DNA of 64,000 nt from Pseudomonas sp. MWU13-2100. GTDB taxonomy: Bacteria; Pseudomonadota; Gammaproteobacteria; Pseudomonadales; Pseudomonadaceae. The stretch covers positions 1-64,000 of the forward strand of contig NZ_JALLIX010000001.1 in the NCBI RefSeq assembly GCF_023242365.1, given 5' to 3'. The stretch's first letter is position 1. Each line of letters starts with the position of its first letter. Shown piece after piece: positions 50,965 through 60,497 of this stretch. The notes under the pieces are model-generated. The model did no database searches. It saw nothing but the letters and a program-made list of their open reading frames with translations, and was not told where the DNA came from. Both the position numbers and the translations under genes were made by a program.

Positions 50965-52416
50965 TCAGACCAGTGGGTCGCCCACGTGCAGGATCTTCAT
51001 ACCGTTGGTGCCACCGATGGTGTGGTAGCTGTCGCCCTTGGTCAGGATGACCCAGTCGCCTTGCTCGACCACGCCGCGCTTGAGCAACTCGTCCACGGCA
51101 GCCTGGCTGACTTGCTCGGGCGGCAGCGAAGCCGGGTCGAACGGCACGGTGTAGACGCCACGGAACATCGCCGCGCGGGCCTGGGTTTCACGGTGCGGGG
51201 AAAACGCGTAGATCGGCACCGAGGAACGAATCCGCGACATGATCAACGGCGTGTAGCCGCTTTCGGTCAGGGCAATGATCGCCTTGACACCCGGGAAGTG
51301 GTTGGCGGTGTACATGGCCGCCAGCGCGATGCTCTGGTCGCAGCTTTCGAAGACCTTGCCGATACGGTGGCTGGAGGTCTTGCTGGTCGGGTGCTTTTCA
51401 GCGCCGACGCAGATCCGCGCCATCGCCTGCACCGCTTCCAGCGGGTAGGCACCGGCGGCGCTTTCGGCCGAGAGCATCACGGCGTCGGTGTAGTCCAGCA
51501 CGGCGTTGGCTACGTCGGACACTTCGGCGCGGGTCGGCATCGGGTTCTGGATCATCGACTCCATCATCTGGGTCGCGACGATCACTGCCTTGTTGTGGCG
51601 GCGTGCATGCAGAATGATTTTCTTCTGGATGCCCACCAGTTCGGCGTCGCCGATTTCCACACCGAGGTCGCCACGGGCAACCATCACTGCGTCGCTGGCC
51701 ATGATCAGGCCATCGAGGGTTTCGTCGTCGGCCACGGCTTCGGCACGTTCGATCTTCGCCACCAGCCAGGCGGTACCGCCGGCCTCGTCGCGCAGTTTAC
51801 GGGCGTATTCCATGTCGGCGGCGTCGCGCGGGAAGGACACCGCGAGGTAGTCCACTTCCATTTCGGCGGCGAGCTTGATGTCGGCCTTGTCTTTTTCGGT
51901 CAGAGCCGGGGCGGTGAGGCCGCCACCGCGACGGTTGATGCCCTTGTGGTCCGACAGCGGGCCACCGATCAACACCACGCAGTGCAGCTCGGTCTCACTC
52001 GCGGTTTCAACGCGCATCACCACGCGACCGTCGTCGAGCAGCAGTTCGTCGCCGACGCCGCAATCCTTGACCAGATCCGGGTAGTCGATACCGACGATCT
52101 GCTGGTTGCCCTCGGTCAGCGGATGGCTGGTGGAGAAGGTGAAGTGATCACCGACCTTGAGTTCGATGCGTTTGTTGGCGAACTTGGCGATACGGATCTT
52201 CGGGCCCTGCAGGTCACCCAGCAGCGCGACGAAGCGCCCGTGCTTGGCGGCGAGGTCGCGCACCAGCTTGGCACGAGCCTTGTGCTCGTCGGGAGTACCG
52301 TGGGAGAAGTTCAGACGGGCAACGTCCAGGCCAGCGAGGATCAGCTGTTCGAGAACTTCCGGCGAGTTGCTGGCCGGGCCCAGTGTGGCGACGATTTTAG
52401 TACGACGAACGGACAT
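50965..52416 (-). CDS. pykA: Pyruvate kinase
   Basis: 483 aa. [15 protein letters not shown] at the start, substrate-binding [17 protein letters not shown], catalytic Lys in [12 protein letters not shown], and [18 protein letters not shown]. It makes pyruvate and ATP from phosphoenolpyruvate and ADP. The length and the N-terminus [14 protein letters not shown] match PykA-type enzymes; PykF is the alternative. Confidence 0.93.
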   Translation of the reverse strand: MSVRRTKIVATLGPASNSPEVLEQLILAGLDVARLNFSHGTPDEHKARAKLVRDLAAKHGRFVALLGDLQGPKIRIAKFANKRIELKVGDHFTFSTSHPLTEGNQQIVGIDYPDLVKDCGVGDELLLDDGRVVMRVETASETELHCVVLIGGPLSDHKGINRRGGGLTAPALTEKDKADIKLAAEMEVDYLAVSFPRDAADMEYARKLRDEAGGTAWLVAKIERAEAVADDETLDGLIMASDAVMVARGDLGVEIGDAELVGIQKKIILHARRHNKAVIVATQMMESMIQNPMPTRAEVSDVANAVLDYTDAVMLSAESAAGAYPLEAVQAMARICVGAEKHPTSKTSSHRIGKVFESCDQSIALAAMYTANHFPGVKAIIALTESGYTPLIMSRIRSSVPIYAFSPHRETQARAAMFRGVYTVPFDPASLPPEQVSQAAVDELLKRGVVEQGDWVILTKGDSYHTIGGTNGMKILHVGDPLV

Positions 52417-52587
52417 GCAGAGACTCCTGAGTTCAAGCGCAGCGAAAGGCTACTATGCTCCTCTGCTGTAGTCATTGTTCATTTGCACTACTTTTCAGCG
52501 AATGATTTTTTTCGAATAGGTTGTTTGGCGAACACTCTGGAGATTTTCGCCATCGGGTCGATACACTAGCAAGAACAGGAGACCCCC

Positions 52588-52962
52588 ATGCGAATTTTGC
52601 TCGTTTTAGCCCTGGCAGCCAGTGTGGTCGGTTGCACCCGCTGGTCGATGGACAGCCATCTGAACAATGCCTATCGGTCCTATGATCGCGGCAATTGTGA
52701 AGACGTCATGCTGCAGTTGTCCCAGGTCGACCGTGAGAGCCGTACCCGGCGCTATGTCCAGCCGGAAGTGTCGATGCTGCGTGGCCAATGCCTGGAGCGA
52801 CAGAAGTTGTTCGTCGATGCGATACAGACCTATCAGTTCATCATTGCCCAGTACCCGTACAGCGAGTATGCGTACCGTGCCCGGGCACGTCTGGAAACCT
52901 TGCGGCAGTTGGGTCATGCGGAGGGCGCCATAGCGGCCCAGCCCAGCCCCGCCCCTTTGTAG
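52588..52962 (+). CDS. TPR-like lipoprotein
   Basis: 124 aa. Signal peptide with lipobox ASVVGC, then helical repeats: NNAYRSYDRGNCEDVMLQLS and LFVDAIQTYQFIIAQYPYSE are TPR-like pairs. Probably an envelope lipoprotein of the YfgM/BamD-like shape. GGAGACCCCC precedes the ATG. Function unknown. Confidence 0.82.
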   Translation: MRILLVLALAASVVGCTRWSMDSHLNNAYRSYDRGNCEDVMLQLSQVDRESRTRRYVQPEVSMLRGQCLERQKLFVDAIQTYQFIIAQYPYSEYAYRARARLETLRQLGHAEGAIAAQPSPAPL

Positions 52963-53189
52963 TTTCGTGGCTTTATGATGATTGAAATATGAACTGGCTT
53001 TCTGCCAGCCTTGCGCTAACATTTGAGTGTATGGTTTGGTTTTATCAGTTCTTTTGAATTGAAACCATGGTTCGGTAGGTGTTTGCGACAGGGCGATTTG
53101 ATGCTGTCGGCCGAGACCAAGGGAGGGCAGTGCCGTTCGTCTGCTCCGGAGCATTAGCGCAGCCATGCTGAATGGCCTTTAAAGCGATC

Positions 53190-53555
53190 ATGTCCATGCC
53201 TACTGACCGTCGAATCGAGCGGCATCAGCTGCCTTGTTTTCTGCAAGTGTTCAACCGCTACACTGGCGAGCCCATTGGGTACCTGGGCAATGTCTGCGAA
53301 GAGGGACTGATGTTGATCAGTCAGTTACCCTTGCTGGTCAAGGCCGAGTTCGAGTTGCAGCTGAAGCTTCCACTCAGCGATGGCGCTCAGCAATTGATCG
53401 ATCTGACCGGCCGATGTCTGTGGTGTCATGAGGAGACCACTCCGGGTTATTACGATTCGGGGTTTAATCTGCTCGAGTCTTCCCCCGGGTATCCGCAATT
53501 GGTGGCGGCATTGCAGCACTACTTCAGCTTTCATCCGTTGGAGGCTTCCGCTTAG
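53190..53555 (+). CDS. PilZ-domain cyclic-di-GMP-binding protein
   Basis: 121 aa from 53190; the ATG at 53196 is equally possible. The PilZ pattern RRIERHQLPCFLQVFNRY followed by NVCEEGLMLIS is present, in which the first Arg pair and the later small-residue motif bind c-di-GMP; the second motif (usually D/N-x-S-x-x-G) is NVCEEG, so Ser is replaced by Cys. Single-domain adaptor. Confidence 0.82.
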   Translation: MSMPTDRRIERHQLPCFLQVFNRYTGEPIGYLGNVCEEGLMLISQLPLLVKAEFELQLKLPLSDGAQQLIDLTGRCLWCHEETTPGYYDSGFNLLESSPGYPQLVAALQHYFSFHPLEASA

Positions 53556-53569
53556 CGCGGGGCATCAAG

Positions 53570-53604
53570 AAGGGGCCGGGCCCTTACAGGGTTCCGGCCC
53601 TTTT
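53570..53604. terminator. Bidirectional terminator between PilZ and DUF58 genes
   Basis: AAGGGGCCGG and CCGGCCCTTTT pair with one bulged G around a 14-base loop. The end of the DUF58 gene lies inside it. Confidence 0.75.
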
Positions 53605-54915
53605 CCAACTCAGGTAGCGGCTGACCAGATCGGCACCCAATTCGCTCGGGCGAGCGTCGAGTACCGGTACGCCATGGGCCGCCAGCCGTTCATGGAGGTT
53701 TGCCCGGGCATTCAGGTAATCCACCGTGCCGCAGTAGGCCAGGGCTTCGGGCAGGGTCTGTACCGGTGCCTGGCGCAATTGGTCGAGTACTTCTTCCCTC
53801 AGGCTGGCCACCAGCACCCGATGTTGGCGGCCAAGGCGTTTGACCGCGGTCAACAGTGCTTCATCGTCGTCATCACGCAGATTGGTCACCAGTACCACCA
53901 GCGCCCGGCGTTTCTGCCGGGCCAGCAATTGGCTGGCCGCGGCTTGGTAGTCCGCCGGGCGCTGAGTGCTGTTCAGGTCATAGACGCTGTTGAGCAACAC
54001 GTTGAGTTGGCCCTGGCCCTTGACCGGGGCGAGAAAGCGCGGCTGTTCTCCGGCAAAGGTGCACAGGCCCACGGCGTCGCCCTGGCGCAAGGCTACGTAG
54101 CTGAGCAGCAGGCAGGCGTTGAGAGCATGGTCGAAGTGCGCCAGCTCACCATCCTGGCTGCGCATCCGCCGCCCGCAATCGAGCAGGAAGACGATCTGCT
54201 GGTCGCGTTCATCCTGGTATTCCCGGGCTATCGGCGTGCGTTGCCGGGCGGTGGCTTTCCAGTCGATCTGGCGCAGGCTGTCGCCTTCGCGAAATTCGCG
54301 CAACTGGTTGAACTCCAGGCCCAGGCCACGACGCTGGCGTTGGCGTACACCGAGCTGGCTGAGCCAGTTGTCGACGGCCAATAGCTGGGCGCCATAAAGG
54401 CGGGCGAAGTCCGGGTAGACGCGGGTCGCATCGGCCAGCTCCAGGTAGCGCCGCTCGGACCACAGGCCCAACGGGCTGGGCAGGCTGACTTCGCAACGCT
54501 CATAGCAAAAATGACCACGGCTCAGGGGGCGGACGCGGTAGGCCAGTTCGCTGCCTGAGCCCGGTTGCAAGGTGATGGTTTGGGGCAGGTTGGCAAACGC
54601 CAGGCCCGCGGGGACGTGATCGAAGAGCTGCACCCGCAGGGGCGTGGGGTGAGCGTGACTGAGCTCTAGGCGCACTTCGCCCCAGCGGCCCAGCGCCAGG
54701 CTGCCGGGCAGCTTGCGTTTCAGCTGCGGCGAGGGCAGGCGCCTGAGTCGGGCGCCATCCAGCAGGCTCAACAACAGCAAGGCCAGCAGCAAGCCCCAGC
54801 CAATCGAGCCGAGGCGCTCGGGCAGCTCGACGCCCAGGGCCCTGAGCGTGCCCAGGCCAATACCCAGTGCCAGCAGGATGCCCAGCCAGAGCAACAGCAG
54901 CCGTGAAGGTCTCAT
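53584..54915 (-). CDS. DUF58 domain membrane-anchored protein
   Basis: 443 aa from 54915 (MRPSRLLLLWLGILLALGIG). Two membrane segments in the first 55 residues, then a DUF58 region with the signature LREFREGDSLRQIDWKATAR and a vWA-like core (QIVFLLDCGRRMRS). Last gene of the six-gene MoxR operon (60326 to 53584), 13 bases after moxR. These proteins are thought to be MoxR partners in assembly or maturation. Confidence 0.88.
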   Translation of the reverse strand: MRPSRLLLLWLGILLALGIGLGTLRALGVELPERLGSIGWGLLLALLLLSLLDGARLRRLPSPQLKRKLPGSLALGRWGEVRLELSHAHPTPLRVQLFDHVPAGLAFANLPQTITLQPGSGSELAYRVRPLSRGHFCYERCEVSLPSPLGLWSERRYLELADATRVYPDFARLYGAQLLAVDNWLSQLGVRQRQRRGLGLEFNQLREFREGDSLRQIDWKATARQRTPIAREYQDERDQQIVFLLDCGRRMRSQDGELAHFDHALNACLLLSYVALRQGDAVGLCTFAGEQPRFLAPVKGQGQLNVLLNSVYDLNSTQRPADYQAAASQLLARQKRRALVVLVTNLRDDDDEALLTAVKRLGRQHRVLVASLREEVLDQLRQAPVQTLPEALAYCGTVDYLNARANLHERLAAHGVPVLDARPSELGADLVSRYLSWKRAGTL

Positions 54916-54928
54916 GGACGCACCGGCC

Positions 54929-55945
54929 TCACTGGCGTGGCGCCGGGACCTGGTCAAGCAGCTGCTTGAGCACCTGGTCGACCGACAGCCCTTCTATATC
55001 CAACTCGGGGGCGATCCGTACCCGATGCCGCAGCACGGCCAGGGCGCAGCCCTTGATATCGTCCGGGATCACGAATTCGCCACCACGCAGCAGGGCCCGG
55101 GCTCTTGCGCCACGGACCAGGGCGATGGAGGCCCGCGGTCCGGCGCCGAGGGTCAGACCCGGCCAGCTACGGGTGGCCCGGGCCAGGCGCACGGCATAGT
55201 CGAGGACCTGCTCGTCCAGCGGCAACTCGCTGGCGATCCGCTGCAAGGCCAGTATGTCCTTGGCCTGCAACAAGGTGCGCAGGGGTTGCACATCGAGCAT
55301 GTCGGCCTTGGTCGAGCGGGTCACCTGGCGGACCATCTCCAGTTCCTGCTGGGCCTCGGGGTAGTCCATGCGCAGCTTGAGCATGAAGCGGTCCAGCTCG
55401 GCCTCGGGCAGCGGGTAGGTGCCTTCCTGCTCGATCGGGTTCTGCGTGGCAAGCACCATGAACGGCTGGGCGATGGGCAGGGCGCGACCTTCGAGGGTGA
55501 CCTGGCGTTCCTGCATGGCTTCGAGCAGCGCCGCCTGGGTTTTCGCCGGCGCGCGGTTGATCTCATCGGCTAGCAGCAGGTTGGTAAACAGTGGGCCCTT
55601 GCGCAGCTTGAACTGTTCGGTCTGCAGGTCGTAGACCGCATGGCCGGTAACATCGCTGGGCATCAGGTCGGGGGTGAACTGGATGCGTGCGAAGTCGCCA
55701 CCGAAGCAGCGCGCCAGGGCGCGCACCAGCAGGGTCTTGCCCAGCCCGGGGACGCCTTCGAGCAGCACATGGCCGCCGGCGATCAGTGCGGTGAGCACGT
55801 CGTCGATCACCGTGTCCTGGCCGATCAGCACCTTTTGCAGTTCATGGCGCACGGCCTGGGCCAACTGGCTGGCGCGATGCCGTTGTTGCTGGGCATGGAC
55901 CTCGGCGTCGACCGGGCTGGACGGTTCGGCTTGTTGTTCGCTCAT
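54929..55945 (-). CDS. MoxR-family AAA+ ATPase
   Basis: 338 aa. Walker A LEGVPGLGKTLLVRAL, Walker B LLADEINRAPAKTQ, sensor 1 VLATQNPIEQEGTYPLPEAE, and the AAA_lid_2 C-terminus. MoxR ATPases act as chaperones that mature enzyme complexes together with vWA/DUF58 proteins. Overlaps the DUF4350 gene by 4 bases. Confidence 0.92.
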   Translation of the reverse strand: MSEQQAEPSSPVDAEVHAQQQRHRASQLAQAVRHELQKVLIGQDTVIDDVLTALIAGGHVLLEGVPGLGKTLLVRALARCFGGDFARIQFTPDLMPSDVTGHAVYDLQTEQFKLRKGPLFTNLLLADEINRAPAKTQAALLEAMQERQVTLEGRALPIAQPFMVLATQNPIEQEGTYPLPEAELDRFMLKLRMDYPEAQQELEMVRQVTRSTKADMLDVQPLRTLLQAKDILALQRIASELPLDEQVLDYAVRLARATRSWPGLTLGAGPRASIALVRGARARALLRGGEFVIPDDIKGCALAVLRHRVRIAPELDIEGLSVDQVLKQLLDQVPAPRQ

Positions 55946-57105
55946 AGGGCATTCCTGAGGGTTTGCAGGTGGGCGACCTGGCGGCTGAAGTCAACGCTGG
56001 AAAGGCGCTGCTTCGGTCGCGGGCGCAAGGCCTGGCTGATGGCGCTGGTGGGTTGGCGTGTCAGGCGCGCGAGCACCTGCCATTGTTCGGCAACGCCGAG
56101 TCGTTCGAAACCGGGGTGTCGCTTGCGGGCCCGGCGCAGGATGTCCTGTTGCAAGGCCTGGAGCAGGGCCTCATGGCCACTGCGACGTAACAGGAAGTCA
56201 GCGCTCGCCCGCAGGTGTTCCTGCAATTGTCGGCGCGCCCGGGAGGTGGGGGCCTGCAACGGCCCCTGGCGCAGGCCGACATGCCATAACCACAGGCCGA
56301 GGAGGGTGGCGAGGGCGACCAGGGCCTGGGGGAAGTAGCGCCACAACAGGGTGAGCAGGTTGTCGTGGTCGGTATTGAACAGCAGGGTCACGTCGCTGTC
56401 CTGGGCCAGGTACCAGAGCAGCCAGGCGTTATCGTAGCGGCCGATGGCGCGGTTGGTCCAGAGGTCGGCGTCGGTCAGCACGGTGACCGTGCCGGCGCCG
56501 TAGTCCAGTTGCATCAGGTGGGTGGAGGTGGCGCTGTTGGCCCAGGATTGCGCCAGGTTCTTCGGATCGGACAAGTGGAAGGCAGTGTCGAAACTGAAGT
56601 AGGCCGGGGCGTCTTCGTCTTCCAGGTACATGCGGGTCAACAGCGGGTAATGCTCATCTTCCGGTTCCGGGCCGTCGCCCTTGAGATCCTTGCTCAGCAG
56701 CTGGTGCAGTTGCACGCGGTCGAGCAGCAGGTCGCCACTGCTCCCGGTCTTGGGGTTCCACAGGGCTTCGGCGACGAACAGCAGTCGCCCACCGGCGCGG
56801 GCCCAGTTGAGTAACTGGTCGGCCTGGCGCGGGGTCATGTTCGAGCGTTCGCCCAGCAGCATCAGGTTCTGCCCGCGTGGGTCGAGGCCGGGGAGGATGT
56901 CCAGGCTGTTGGCATGGCTGACCTTCAGGCCACGCTGGCGCAGAAACTGTTCGGCGGCCAGGTAAGGGTTGGCGCGGGCCTCGGGTGAAGGGCCGTGGTC
57001 GATGACCACAGTGTAGGGCGTGACCTGGTGATAGAGGTAGAGGCCACCGCCCGCGAGCAGCGCCAGCAATGCCAGGCCGATCAGCCAGGACAGGCGCCGG
57101 TTCAT
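55942..57105 (-). CDS. DUF4350 domain membrane protein
   Basis: 387 aa. A membrane segment about 7-25, an extracytoplasmic GATase-like DUF4350 region (PYTVVIDHGPSPEARANPYL, AEQFLRQRGLKV), a second membrane segment about 255-273, and a cytoplasmic tail. Start and stop both overlap neighbours by 4 bases. Function unknown; it travels with MoxR operons. Confidence 0.83.
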   Translation of the reverse strand: MNRRLSWLIGLALLALLAGGGLYLYHQVTPYTVVIDHGPSPEARANPYLAAEQFLRQRGLKVSHANSLDILPGLDPRGQNLMLLGERSNMTPRQADQLLNWARAGGRLLFVAEALWNPKTGSSGDLLLDRVQLHQLLSKDLKGDGPEPEDEHYPLLTRMYLEDEDAPAYFSFDTAFHLSDPKNLAQSWANSATSTHLMQLDYGAGTVTVLTDADLWTNRAIGRYDNAWLLWYLAQDSDVTLLFNTDHDNLLTLLWRYFPQALVALATLLGLWLWHVGLRQGPLQAPTSRARRQLQEHLRASADFLLRRSGHEALLQALQQDILRRARKRHPGFERLGVAEQWQVLARLTRQPTSAISQALRPRPKQRLSSVDFSRQVAHLQTLRNAL

Positions 57106-58637
57106 CGGACGGCTCCCGGACCGAACAACTGCCGCCAGCCTTCACACAGTGCCTGTTGCTGATGGGGCGCAGGCAGGCGATGTCCGTAGGCGAGGTTCTG
57201 CCAGTGGCGGGTCAGCTCCTGGCTGAAGGCCTGGAGGGCCGGTTCCGCCAACTGGTCGAGTCGCTCCAGGACCTGGCCTTCGGTGTCGGCGCTCTTCAAG
57301 GGTAACTGATAGTCATGCAGCAGGCGGCTGAGCAGGCCACGGTAGAGCAGGCTCATGGCTTCGCGCGGCTGCTGGGGCCAGAGGGCTTCGGCGCTGGCGG
57401 CGATATCGTCGGGCAAGCTGTCGATGTCCAGCGCCAGACCGAACAATTGCGGCGTGGCACCTGGCGCGGGTTTGCCCCGTGGTTTCGGGCGCCGGCCGAC
57501 GAAAGTCTGCCAGCCATCGCGATAGCGCCAGGCCAACCAGGCCAGCAATCCGAACAGCGCGGCCCAGAGCAGAATCTCCAGGCCTTGGGCGAGTGCGCCG
57601 GCGGTGCGGCTGTCAAAACGCTCCAGCAGGGCCTTCAGCCAGCCGGAAGAGCGCTTGCCGTGGGAGGTGGCGGACGGTTCGCCCAGTCGCCAGCGGGTGA
57701 CGGTTTCCGGGTTCTTGAACGGTGGCGCCTGCAACTGCGCCTTGATCGCGTCCTGGGAGGCCTGGCTGGTCAGAGGTTGCTTGAGCAGTCGCGGGGTGTC
57801 CGGTGCTGGCGGTTCGGCGGCCATGGCCGGTGGCGCGAAGGGCATCGACAGCAGGCCGACGCCGAGCAGCAGCGCGGCGACCACCGGCAGTAGACGCTGG
57901 CGCAGCTGGCGGAAAATCAGTTCGATATCCCAGGCTTCCAGCACGGTCCTGCGGTTGAGGTAGAGGCTGAAGCCGCAGGCGATATAAATCGGTTCCCAGA
58001 AGATCAGGATCAGCGCGTAGAAAGCGTTGCTCAGGTGTTCCAGCCAGAGCCACTCATGCTGGGCGGCGAACAGCAGTTTCTGCCAGTGCCAGTCGATGTC
58101 GATCTGCCGGGGCAGCAACAGGTAGAACACCGCCATCAGGCCGATCCACAGGACATATTCCAGGTGTGCGCCGATCAGCGTCAGCCAGCGCGCCGCGCTC
58201 AGGCTCTGCGGCAGGAGTACCCGCAGGCGCTGCTGGCGGGCGTGGCCGTCGAGGCCTTCGAGTTGTTGCACCGGCAAGGTGAAACTGCGGCTCAGGCTCA
58301 GGCGGCGCCAGGTCAGGCTCGCCAGCAGTTGTGGCTTGAGCAGGCGTGGCCAGGCCTTGAGTGCCTGTTTCAGGGTAGGGGTAGCGCCGAACAGGGCGGT
58401 GGAGAGGATATACAGCGGCAAGCGTTCGAACGCCGGTTTCAACCACCAGAACAGCAGCAGGGCAATAGAAGGGTGGTCCCAGAGCAGCAGGCTCAGGAGG
58501 GTGAAGATCGGCAAGGTGACCAGCGCCCAGGAACCCATCAGCAAGCCGCGATGTTGCTGGGCCAGCAGCACGCCGAGATCCATGGCTTCCCAGGTGCTGC
58601 GTGGACGAATGGCGACGCTGGCGTCAGTCAGGCGCAT
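57102..58637 (-). CDS. DUF4129 domain membrane protein
   Basis: 511 aa. Several membrane segments (about 35-55, 180-200, 215-235, 250-275, 355-375) and a C-terminal DUF4129 region (PREAMSLLYRGLLSRLLHDY, DTEGQVLERL). In other bacteria the DUF4129 domain is found with transglutaminase-like proteins and MoxR operons. Overlaps the SpoIIM-like gene by 14 bases. Confidence 0.82.
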   Translation of the reverse strand: MRLTDASVAIRPRSTWEAMDLGVLLAQQHRGLLMGSWALVTLPIFTLLSLLLWDHPSIALLLFWWLKPAFERLPLYILSTALFGATPTLKQALKAWPRLLKPQLLASLTWRRLSLSRSFTLPVQQLEGLDGHARQQRLRVLLPQSLSAARWLTLIGAHLEYVLWIGLMAVFYLLLPRQIDIDWHWQKLLFAAQHEWLWLEHLSNAFYALILIFWEPIYIACGFSLYLNRRTVLEAWDIELIFRQLRQRLLPVVAALLLGVGLLSMPFAPPAMAAEPPAPDTPRLLKQPLTSQASQDAIKAQLQAPPFKNPETVTRWRLGEPSATSHGKRSSGWLKALLERFDSRTAGALAQGLEILLWAALFGLLAWLAWRYRDGWQTFVGRRPKPRGKPAPGATPQLFGLALDIDSLPDDIAASAEALWPQQPREAMSLLYRGLLSRLLHDYQLPLKSADTEGQVLERLDQLAEPALQAFSQELTRHWQNLAYGHRLPAPHQQQALCEGWRQLFGPGAVR

Positions 58638-59604
58638 GCTTGCTCCGTCCGGCCAACAGCAGATAGGCGCCCACCAGCAGCCAGAGCCCCGCGCCCACCG
58701 CGTATTTGAGTCGTGGCGCGAGGTGGCTCATGGACGACCAGTAGGCTTCGATAAAGGCGGCGATCAGCAGGAACAGGATCACCCCGCCGACCATCTGGAT
58801 ACTTTTCTGCGCGTTCAGGCGCAGGGCCTCGCCGCGGGGCAGGCGTCCCGGCGCCACCAGTGCCCAGCCCAGTTGCAGACCGGCAGCCCCGGACAGGACG
58901 ATGGCGCTGAGTTCGAAGGCGCCGTGGCCGATGACAAAGGACCAGAAAGTCTGTCCGTAGCCGATCTGGGTCAGGTGGCCGGCCACCGCGCCGATCGTCA
59001 GGCCGTTGAACAGCAGGAAGAACAGGCTGCCCAGGCCGAACAGCAAACCGCCGGCGAAGGTCTGGAAGGCAATGCCGATGTTGTTCATGATGTAGTAGCC
59101 GAACATCACCCAGTTTTCGCTGGAGGCCCGCGCGACGGTGCGTCCCAGGCGACTGGCGGCGGGGTCGTACATGGCCTGCATGTCGGCCACCTGCTGCGGG
59201 CTGACAATGCTGTAGACCAGGTCTGGAAACAGGTAGATCAGCAGGCCGGTCAGCCCCAGGCTGGCAAAGAACAGCACGCCGGCGACCAGCACGAACGGCC
59301 ATTGTTCGCGTACCAGGCGTGGGAAGCCGGCGAAGATAAACCCCAGCACCGAGGCGCCGAGGTGGCTGCGATGCCGATAGAGCTGCTGGTGCCCGCGCAG
59401 GGCCAACTGTTGCAGGGTATCGACCAGATGGCTGCTGTAACCGCGTTCCTGGGTCAAGGCCAGTTGTTGGCACAGGCGTCGGTAATGGGCGGGGAATTCG
59501 CGCAGGTCGGTGGCTTTCGCCTTGCCGCGCTCCAGTTGCTCGAGCCATTGGGCAAAACGTTGCCACTCGGGCTGATGTCGGCTTTCAAAGAGGCTCTGTT
59601 TCAT
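58624..59604 (-). CDS. Stage II sporulation protein M-like membrane protein
   Basis: 326 aa. Cytosolic N-terminus (about 1-100) then about five to six membrane segments of the SpoIIM family (FAGGLLFGLGSLFFLLFNGL, GHGAFELSAIVLSGAAGLQL). No sporulation is implied: this family is common in non-spore-formers next to MoxR and RDD genes. Overlaps the RDD gene by 4 bases. Confidence 0.87.
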   Translation of the reverse strand: MKQSLFESRHQPEWQRFAQWLEQLERGKAKATDLREFPAHYRRLCQQLALTQERGYSSHLVDTLQQLALRGHQQLYRHRSHLGASVLGFIFAGFPRLVREQWPFVLVAGVLFFASLGLTGLLIYLFPDLVYSIVSPQQVADMQAMYDPAASRLGRTVARASSENWVMFGYYIMNNIGIAFQTFAGGLLFGLGSLFFLLFNGLTIGAVAGHLTQIGYGQTFWSFVIGHGAFELSAIVLSGAAGLQLGWALVAPGRLPRGEALRLNAQKSIQMVGGVILFLLIAAFIEAYWSSMSHLAPRLKYAVGAGLWLLVGAYLLLAGRSKHAPD

Positions 59605-60326
59605 AGCGGGCCCAGCAGTCCGTGGGCAATCCCGTTCAACTCGGCCGCGGCCCGGGACGCCGGCACCTCCAGGGGCGTGGCCAGCAGCGCCGCGAGTTCA
59701 CGGGTGCGTTCGGCGCTGAGGTCGCCCTGGCGTTCGGCGAAACTCAACACGGCGCGCTGTTCCGCCAGGCGCAGGACGAATGGCGCGCTGCGCGGTGTCG
59801 CCTGGGGCAGGCTGGGGCGCGGCAGCGGTTGTTCGCGATAGACCACCAGCGTGCCGCCGGCCAGGTCGCCAAGGCGCTTGAAGGTCGGGTGTTGCAGGCA
59901 ACTGACCGCACCGAGGAAATAACCGAACGGCAGCATGTCGACAAAACGCAGCAGGTTACGGGTCAGGGAAGCGGCCCAGCCGATCGGCGTGCCGTCGTCA
60001 TGGACGACCCGCAGGCCCATCATCTGTTTACCTGGCGAGCGGCCCTGGTTCAGCACTTCGAACAGCACCATGTACCACCAACTGACGAGGAACAGCACAA
60101 TCGAGCCGAGACCCAGGCCCAGCTTGCCCAGCAGCATCAGGCCGCTCAGCAGGACAGCGAGCAGCACGCCGCGCACGCCCAGGTCGATGGCGAATGCCAC
60201 TGCCCGCACGGGCAGGCCGGCCGGGCGCAGGGACAGGTCGATACCCTCCGGGGTTTCGACACGGTAGTGGGTGTCCAGGGGTGCTTGCAGCGCAGTCTTC
60301 CTTTTCGGTGCTGAAATCGACGGCAA
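59601..60326 (-). CDS. RDD family membrane protein, first gene of MoxR operon
   Basis: 241 aa. Three membrane segments in the first 150 residues; the RDD motif region reads LPVRAVAFAIDLGVRGVLLA (Arg and Asp pair) and MMGLRVVHDDGTPIGWAASL. Start at 60326; the promoter must lie in the 171-base gap shared with sbcB. Confidence 0.87.
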   Translation of the reverse strand: MPSISAPKRKTALQAPLDTHYRVETPEGIDLSLRPAGLPVRAVAFAIDLGVRGVLLAVLLSGLMLLGKLGLGLGSIVLFLVSWWYMVLFEVLNQGRSPGKQMMGLRVVHDDGTPIGWAASLTRNLLRFVDMLPFGYFLGAVSCLQHPTFKRLGDLAGGTLVVYREQPLPRPSLPQATPRSAPFVLRLAEQRAVLSFAERQGDLSAERTRELAALLATPLEVPASRAAAELNGIAHGLLGPL

Positions 60327-60497
60327 GGTGGCAGCTCCTTGCGGACAGAGGCCCGATCCTAGCCAGCGGCGCCTGGCTAAGCAACTTAACTCTGTAATGA
60401 ACGGTATCGAAGTAGCGGCGTCCAGTTGTTACGGGATGCTGGTCCGAGGGGGCGTTGAGCGCCTAGACTGCGTCCGTCTTCTGCTCAGGAACCCGCC

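Noticed and set aside
50986-52569. 527-codon open frame opposite pykA
   Set aside because: Shadow of pykA.
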